In this document: positions 4,846-8,726 of the stretch, piece after piece
Layout of the letters: each line of letters starts with the position of its first letter
Position numbering within the stretch: the first letter of the stretch is position 1
NCBI GenBank assembly: GCA_018334595.1
Contig: JAGXLQ010000048.1
Coordinates: forward strand, 1-8,726
Length of the DNA: 8,726 nucleotides
Origin: Candidatus Bipolaricaulota bacterium
GTDB taxonomy: Bacteria > Bipolaricaulota > Bipolaricaulia > M55B111
Direction: 5' to 3'
Position numbers and translations under genes: made by a program
The notes under the pieces: model-generated
Database searches by the model: none
What the model saw: only the letters and a program-made list of their open reading frames with translations
What the model was told of the DNA's origin: nothing

Positions 4846-6276
4846 ATGCAAAATCTAAAACCTGAAGTGGTTTGGAATTTCTTCGAAGAGATTAGCAACA
4901 TCCCGAGGTGTTCGGGAAACGAGGAAGAGACACGAGATTACCTGTTAACGGTGGGAAGGGAGGCCGGTCTGCAAACGCGGGCCGACGGAGCGGGAAACGT
5001 TCTGTTGAGTAAAGCTTTTGAAGGTGAAGAACCGACGGGGGTCCTTCAGTCTCACATGGACATGGTCTGCGAGAAGAACTCGGACGTGAGTCACGACTTC
5101 ACCAGCGACCCTATCCGGTTGAAGGTCGAGGACGGTTGGGTTACGGCTGAGGGAACTACCCTCGGTGCGGACAACGGTATAGGGATGGCGCTCGCGCTGG
5201 CTGTGGCGACCGGTGACTATGGTCTCCCGCCTCTTGACTTCCTGTTCACCGTCGACGAGGAGAGGGGGCTCAACGGGGTAAGAGAACTGGACCCCGGTTT
5301 CGTTAGGGGGAAGCGGTTGATCAACCTGGATAGCGAGGAGTTTGGCTCGTTTACGGTGGGTTGTGCTGGCGGTGGTACGACTGCGTTACTCGTCCCTCCT
5401 GGGCGCGCCCCGCGCGGTTTCAACCAGGCCGGCAAGGTATCCCTCTCCGGCCTCTCCGGGGGCCATTCTGGCGAAGACATCGACAGGGGAAGGGCAAACG
5501 CGGTGAAGCTCCTGGGAAGAACCCTCGAGAAAATCAGGGACAGAATCGGCTTGAACATCATCGAAATCAGCGGGGGCGACAAACACAACGCCATACCTCG
5601 TGAAGCGTCGGCTTACATAGCGGTGGACGCCCCCGGGGAGGAATACGGGGAAATCGTCGACGAGTGTGAGGAGGTATTTCGCGACGAGTACTCCAGTACT
5701 GAGGAGGGCCTGCAGGTTGAATTCATGGAACTCTCCTGGGGAGAGGTGCACGAGGTAATGACGGAGGACCCGACGTCGACGATTGTCGACTTGATTCGTT
5801 CTCTGCCGTTTGGGGTGATCCGCCGCGAGCAGCGTTTTCCGTCGCTAGTCGAAACCTCGACAAACCTGGCCTCCATTAAGGAGACGCCGGAGGGAATAGA
5901 GCTTTTAACTAGCACCAGGAGCAGTATGAGCTCTCAACTGGAGGACGTGAGAGACCGTATAGAGATAATTGGCCGGAGGTTCGGCGCGGAAGTAACTCAT
6001 GGCGAACCTTATCCATCCTGGAGGCCGGACTACGACTCGGAATTGCTTGCCCGAGCGAAGGAGGTCTTTGAGCAGAGCCAGGGACGCGAAGCCGAGGTTA
6101 AGGCGATACATGGCGGCCTGGAGACAGGGGTGATCGGTGAGAAGGTCGACGGCCTCGACATGATCGCCATGGGGCCCGATATCGAATCCCCTCATTCTCC
6201 CGACGAGCGCGTCAACATTGAGACCGTGGAGAAGTTTTGGGACTTCTTGCTCGATTTTCTCGAGTCTCTAAGCTAA
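4846..6276 (+). CDS. pepD: PepD-type aminoacyl-histidine dipeptidase (peptidase family M20)
   Basis: This 476-residue protein is close to the length of E. coli PepD (485). It is a di-zinc cytosolic dipeptidase that splits Xaa-His and other unblocked dipeptides. Metal-site motifs are complete: SHMDMV with His70 and Asp72, LGADNG with Asp109, VDEERG with Glu138 and Glu139, NLDSEE with Asp162, and GPDIESPHSPDE with His450. The lid-domain segment with SGLSGGHSGEDIDRGRANA (about 200-218) and the later segment HNAIPREA are also typical. The N-terminus (PEVVWNFFEEISNIPRCSGNEEE) aligns with PepD starts, so the ATG at 4846 is probably right even though no Shine-Dalgarno sequence precedes it. It is transcribed divergently from the encapsulin operon and followed by a hairpin, so it appears to be a single-gene unit. 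Confidence 0.95.
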   Translation: MQNLKPEVVWNFFEEISNIPRCSGNEEETRDYLLTVGREAGLQTRADGAGNVLLSKAFEGEEPTGVLQSHMDMVCEKNSDVSHDFTSDPIRLKVEDGWVTAEGTTLGADNGIGMALALAVATGDYGLPPLDFLFTVDEERGLNGVRELDPGFVRGKRLINLDSEEFGSFTVGCAGGGTTALLVPPGRAPRGFNQAGKVSLSGLSGGHSGEDIDRGRANAVKLLGRTLEKIRDRIGLNIIEISGGDKHNAIPREASAYIAVDAPGEEYGEIVDECEEVFRDEYSSTEEGLQVEFMELSWGEVHEVMTEDPTSTIVDLIRSLPFGVIRREQRFPSLVETSTNLASIKETPEGIELLTSTRSSMSSQLEDVRDRIEIIGRRFGAEVTHGEPYPSWRPDYDSELLARAKEVFEQSQGREAEVKAIHGGLETGVIGEKVDGLDMIAMGPDIESPHSPDERVNIETVEKFWDFLLDFLESLS

Positions 6277-6302
6277 TTCCCTGCCCGTTCGCGGCATTGA
6301 TC

Positions 6303-6341
6303 CCGGCGCTGAGATACTTGATTTCAGCCCGGTCTTAAATT
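6303..6341 (+). terminator. Hairpin after pepD, possible terminator
   Basis: CCGG, a bulged C, then GCTGA (6303-6312) pairs with TCAGC plus CCGG (6324-6332), giving 9 bp around an 11-nt loop. TCTTAAATT follows, a poor U-tract. It lies 26 bp after the pepD stop. It may end the pepD transcript, or, if read-through occurs, form part of the rpsT leader. Confidence 0.4.
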
Positions 6342-6362
6342 ACCATCTCAAACGATTACACT
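6335..6362 (+). promoter_or_regulatory. Weak predicted promoter of rpsT
   Basis: TTAAAT (6335-6340), a 16-bp spacer and TACACT (6357-6362) are the best promoter-like pair before rpsT. The transcript would start near 6369, giving a leader of about 20 nt that contains the Shine-Dalgarno sequence. The -35 is poor and the call is tentative. Confidence 0.3.
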
Positions 6363-6375
6363 ACCCAAGGGTTAT

Positions 6376-6390
6376 GAGGTGATAAGCATT
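6376..6390 (+). promoter_or_regulatory. Ribosome binding site that points to an ATT start for rpsT
   Basis: GAGGTGA (6376-6382), five bases, then ATT (6388-6390). The motif and spacing are identical to those before the encapsulin ATG and the SDR TTG. The nearest conventional start, GTG at 6379, lies inside this Shine-Dalgarno sequence and has only a distant AAGGG upstream. Confidence 0.6.
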
Positions 6391-6651
6391 CCAATAATTG
6401 AATCTGCAAAGAAACGTTTGCGACAGAACAAGAAACGCAAGGAGTTAAATCAGAAGAGGAAGAAAGACTTAAAGGCCGTGACGAAGAAGTTGGGCAAACT
6501 TATCGACCAGGGCAAGAAAAGCGATGCGGAAGAGTTGCTGTCCGAGCTGATGGAGTATGCCGACAAGGCGGCGAGAAAAGGGTCTTTCCACAAGAACAAG
6601 GCATCCAGGATCAAGTCAAAATACGCGAAGTTAGTCAACGACATAGAGTAA
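6388..6651 (+). CDS. rpsT: Small ribosomal subunit protein bS20
   Basis: With the ATT start the protein has 87 residues, usual for bS20, and begins (M)PIIESAKKRLRQNKKR. This matches the family N-terminus 'MPNIKSAxKR...N..R'. The rest is strongly basic and helical (KELNQKRKKDLKAVTKKLGKL) and ends with the conserved region AARKGSFHKNKASRIKSK before YAKLVNDIE. bS20 binds 16S rRNA in the body of the 30S subunit and assembles early. A GTG start at 6379 would add three residues (MIS) before the family start. In E. coli, rpsT also uses a poor start codon (UUG) and bS20 represses its own translation, so a weak start here may serve the same control; that is inference. It stands alone between pepD and secF. 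Confidence 0.95.
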   Translation: MPIIESAKKRLRQNKKRKELNQKRKKDLKAVTKKLGKLIDQGKKSDAEELLSELMEYADKAARKGSFHKNKASRIKSKYAKLVNDIE

Positions 6652-6750
6652 GGCGAGTAATGGTTTCTTATTTTGCGATGGGCCCCCCGGACGAACCTCG
6701 TTGACACAAGACTGCTTGGCTATGGACATATTGTTTCCTCAGGAGGCGTT

Positions 6751-7647
6751 ATGAATTACGAGTTTGACCTGTTAGGGAAGGCGAAGTATTTCTCTATTGG
6801 TTCGCTGATTGCCATCATAGTTGGCGCGATATTGATCCTTACCATAGGTATGAACCTGGGAATAGACTTCACAGGCGGAACGAAGTTTGAAATTGTTTTT
6901 AACGAAGAGGTATCCACCGCCGAGCTACGATCGTTCCTGACAGATTCCGATCAACTCTCAGCTCTATCCGGAAGCAAGCTACAGAACGTTCAGGGACAGA
7001 ACGAGATCGACATTTCTACCAAACTCGACGTAGGTCAGAACGCGGAAGTCCTCGATGAACTGGAGCGTCAGCTGGCCCGGGAGTTTGATATCTCCGAGGG
7101 AAATATTAGTCGAAAGTCAGTAGGAGAGAAGATTAGTCAGGAACTGCAGACAAAGGGCTGGCAGGCGATAGGGCTGGCATTGCTGGTTATCCTGATTTAT
7201 ATCAGCTGGAGGTTTAGGCTCCGCTACGCCGTCGGCGCAGTTGCTGCAGTAATTCATGACGTAGTAATAGCTATGGCCATATTCGCCATATTCAGGATAG
7301 AGATCAACCTCCCCACGATTGGGGCCTTCCTAACGATAGTTGGTTACTCCCTAAACGACACGATCGTCTACTTTGACCGGATCAGAGAAAACGCGAGCAA
7401 GAAGATAGCCCGTAAAGGTTCTACGTTCGCACTGATTAACAAGAGCATTAACCAGTCGCTCTCTCGGACGATTAGCACCTCTACGACCACTTTTCTTCCA
7501 GTCATAGCTCTGGTAGCTTTTGGTGGCCCGGTTTTAAGGGCATTTTCCCTGGCGTTGTTGATCGGCGTGATCGTCGGTACGTACTCTTCAATCTACGTAG
7601 CATCCCCGATTGTCTATCTCTGGGATAAGTACCTAGCCAGTGAATGA
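6751..7647 (+). CDS. secF: Protein translocase subunit SecF
   Basis: This 298-residue inner-membrane protein has the six-segment SecF layout. TM1 is at about 12-34, then comes an external domain (about 35-135), and the remaining segments cluster at about 137-205 and 245-290. The diagnostic motifs are GIDFTGGTKFEI (37-48) and GYSLNDTIVYFDRIREN (198-214), with the His169-Asp170 pair in TM3. SecF pairs with SecD and uses the proton or sodium gradient to help move proteins through SecYEG. The ATG at 6751 follows AGGAGG with ideal spacing; an in-frame GTG at 6673 would add 26 non-homologous residues and is rejected. secD is not beside it, which is unusual; rpsT lies upstream. The last bases overlap recJ as ATGA, so the two are translationally coupled. 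Confidence 0.96.
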   Translation: MNYEFDLLGKAKYFSIGSLIAIIVGAILILTIGMNLGIDFTGGTKFEIVFNEEVSTAELRSFLTDSDQLSALSGSKLQNVQGQNEIDISTKLDVGQNAEVLDELERQLAREFDISEGNISRKSVGEKISQELQTKGWQAIGLALLVILIYISWRFRLRYAVGAVAAVIHDVVIAMAIFAIFRIEINLPTIGAFLTIVGYSLNDTIVYFDRIRENASKKIARKGSTFALINKSINQSLSRTISTSTTTFLPVIALVAFGGPVLRAFSLALLIGVIVGTYSSIYVASPIVYLWDKYLASE

Positions 7648-8726
7648 AATCGCTTCTCTACGATGACAGAGTTTGGCAGCCGCTTGAAGAGGACGGGGAT
7701 TTGGTTGATAGGGCAAGGAGCGATCTCGGTTGTTCCAGGACTTTCGCCAGAATACTTACCAACCGTTACGGTGATAATTACGCCAGAGTAACGGAGGACC
7801 CGGAAAAAGGTCTTCACGTGCCCGGTAACCTTCCCGATATTTCCCCCGCCGTCAACAGGATAATTGCGGCCCTGGAAGGGCAAGAGGATGTCTTCATCCA
7901 CGGGGATTTCGACGTCGATGGACTGAGTTCCGCTGCCATACTCTACCGTGGGCTCAAGGACTTCGGGGGGTTTCCCGGTCCCGGTCGATTGAAGGTCTGT
8001 GTCGGTGATCGAGATAGGGGGCACGGGTTGAACAGGTCGGTTTCAGCACGATTGATAGATGAGGGGTTTGACCTGTTAATCACGACGGACTGTGGGGTAA
8101 AAGGGACCGAGGAAATTGCCCATCTCTCCAACCACGGGGTGGACGTAATAGTTACGGACCATCATGCACCACCGGAAGTCCTTCCACCTGCAGTTGGTGT
8201 TGTCGATCCCAAGGTCCCTTCTTCTACCTATCCAAACACTTACCTGGCCGGGGCCGGCGTGGCCTTCAAGGTAATGGAAGAACTCTACGAGCAGGTCGGA
8301 GTTGAAGGTCAGACGGGCCGGGGCGAGCTGTTGCAGCTGGCAGCGCTTGGAACAGTTGCCGATATGGTCCCTCTACTGGTGGACGGGGAAGACGAGAACC
8401 GCCTACTGGCCAAACTGGGGATCGAGGAGATGGACGACGATCCGATACCCGGCATCTCGGTTCTGTTGAGTGAGGTGAATGGCGGGGAACGGAAGCGGGA
8501 ACCGGTCTCGCCGCAACATATTAGTTACAGAATCGCGCCGAAACTCAACTCCGCCAACCGGGTTGGAGACCCGAAGGTCGGGTTCTTGCTGTTGGCGACC
8601 GATAACTACGAAAAGGCAGGACACCTCGCCAGGACGTTAATCGACTACGACCGTGATAGATCACGTGTGCAGCGGAAGTTAACTCGAGAAGCCGAGGAAC
8701 AATTACAGGTCGGCGGCTTTTCCCCC
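7644..8726 (+). CDS. recJ: Single-stranded-DNA-specific exonuclease RecJ, N-terminal part
   Basis: 361 residues are visible and the frame runs off the right edge. The DHH-family motifs are in order: HGDFDVDGLSS at 86-96 (usually HGDYDVDG; here Tyr is Phe), TTDCGV with Asp149, VTDHHAP with Asp172-His173-His174, a PKVP segment, LAGAGVAFK, and LGTVADMVPL with Asp240. These supply the Mn/Mg ligands. The next region contains RIAPKLNSANRVGDP, the start of the DHHA1 domain. RecJ degrades single-stranded DNA 5' to 3' in mismatch repair, base excision repair and RecF-type recombination. The ATG overlaps the secF stop codon (ATGA). secF-recJ adjacency is seen in several bacterial lineages and supports both calls. 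The C-terminal OB-like domain is outside the window. Confidence 0.95.
   Translation, partial: MKSLLYDDRVWQPLEEDGDLVDRARSDLGCSRTFARILTNRYGDNYARVTEDPEKGLHVPGNLPDISPAVNRIIAALEGQEDVFIHGDFDVDGLSSAAILYRGLKDFGGFPGPGRLKVCVGDRDRGHGLNRSVSARLIDEGFDLLITTDCGVKGTEEIAHLSNHGVDVIVTDHHAPPEVLPPAVGVVDPKVPSSTYPNTYLAGAGVAFKVMEELYEQVGVEGQTGRGELLQLAALGTVADMVPLLVDGEDENRLLAKLGIEEMDDDPIPGISVLLSEVNGGERKREPVSPQHISYRIAPKLNSANRVGDPKVGFLLLATDNYEKAGHLARTLIDYDRDRSRVQRKLTREAEEQLQVGGFSP

Noticed and set aside
5217..6195. Several long open frames antisense to or out of frame with pepD
   Set aside because: They lie fully inside a well-supported gene, have no family motifs, and are shadows of its codon bias.
6701..6706. Perfect TTGACA upstream of secF as a promoter -35 box
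   Set aside because: No acceptable -10 hexamer lies 16-18 bp downstream (the best bases there are GGACAT or GACATA), so I do not list a promoter.
6673..6750. N-terminal extension of SecF
   Set aside because: The 26 extra residues do not look like SecF, and AGGAGG lies directly before the ATG at 6751.
1..8726. CRISPR arrays, insertion sequences, tRNA or rRNA genes
   Set aside because: No regularly spaced repeats, transposase motifs, cloverleaf patterns or rRNA signatures were seen on either strand.

Overview
The window is bacterial. It carries bS20 (rpsT), SecF, RecJ and a PepD-type M20 dipeptidase with Shine-Dalgarno starts. Many proteins are rich in Glu and Asp. The encapsulin resembles the Thermotoga maritima shell protein as I remember it, and secF directly followed by recJ is an order known from several clostridia-like lineages. 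I cannot place the organism more precisely.

Left part, + strand (1-1348): the 3' end of a class I PLP-dependent aminotransferase (probably aspartate aminotransferase), then a KaiC/RecA-like protein with its own predicted promoter. All three expected catalytic motifs of this ATPase are altered, so it may be a pseudo-ATPase. A hairpin terminator separates it from the convergent operon.

Centre, - strand (4366 down to 1351): an encapsulin nanocompartment operon. In transcription order it holds an encapsulated ferritin (EncFtn) ending in a cargo-loading tail, the HK97-fold shell protein, a fumarylacetoacetate hydrolase (FAH) family protein starting 4 nt after the shell stop codon, a [4Fe-4S] ferredoxin (also with its own predicted promoter), and an SDR/FabG-type reductase. 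The first two form an iron-storage compartment. The ferredoxin may supply electrons for releasing the iron. The roles of the FAH protein and the SDR are unknown.

The 479-bp gap between the divergent encapsulin operon and pepD (4367-4845) holds two things. One is an AT-rich promoter and operator-like zone next to the ferritin gene. The other is a GC-rich chain of five or six hairpins (about 4544-4785) that codes for no convincing protein and looks like an unidentified structured RNA, more likely on the - strand.

Right part, + strand (4846-8726): pepD, apparently leaderless; rpsT, whose spacing and N-terminus point to an AUU start codon; secF without a neighbouring secD; and recJ, which overlaps secF by 4 nt and runs off the window.

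A spacing rule helped fix starts: GAGGTGA followed by exactly five bases precedes the encapsulin ATG, the SDR TTG and the rpsT ATT.
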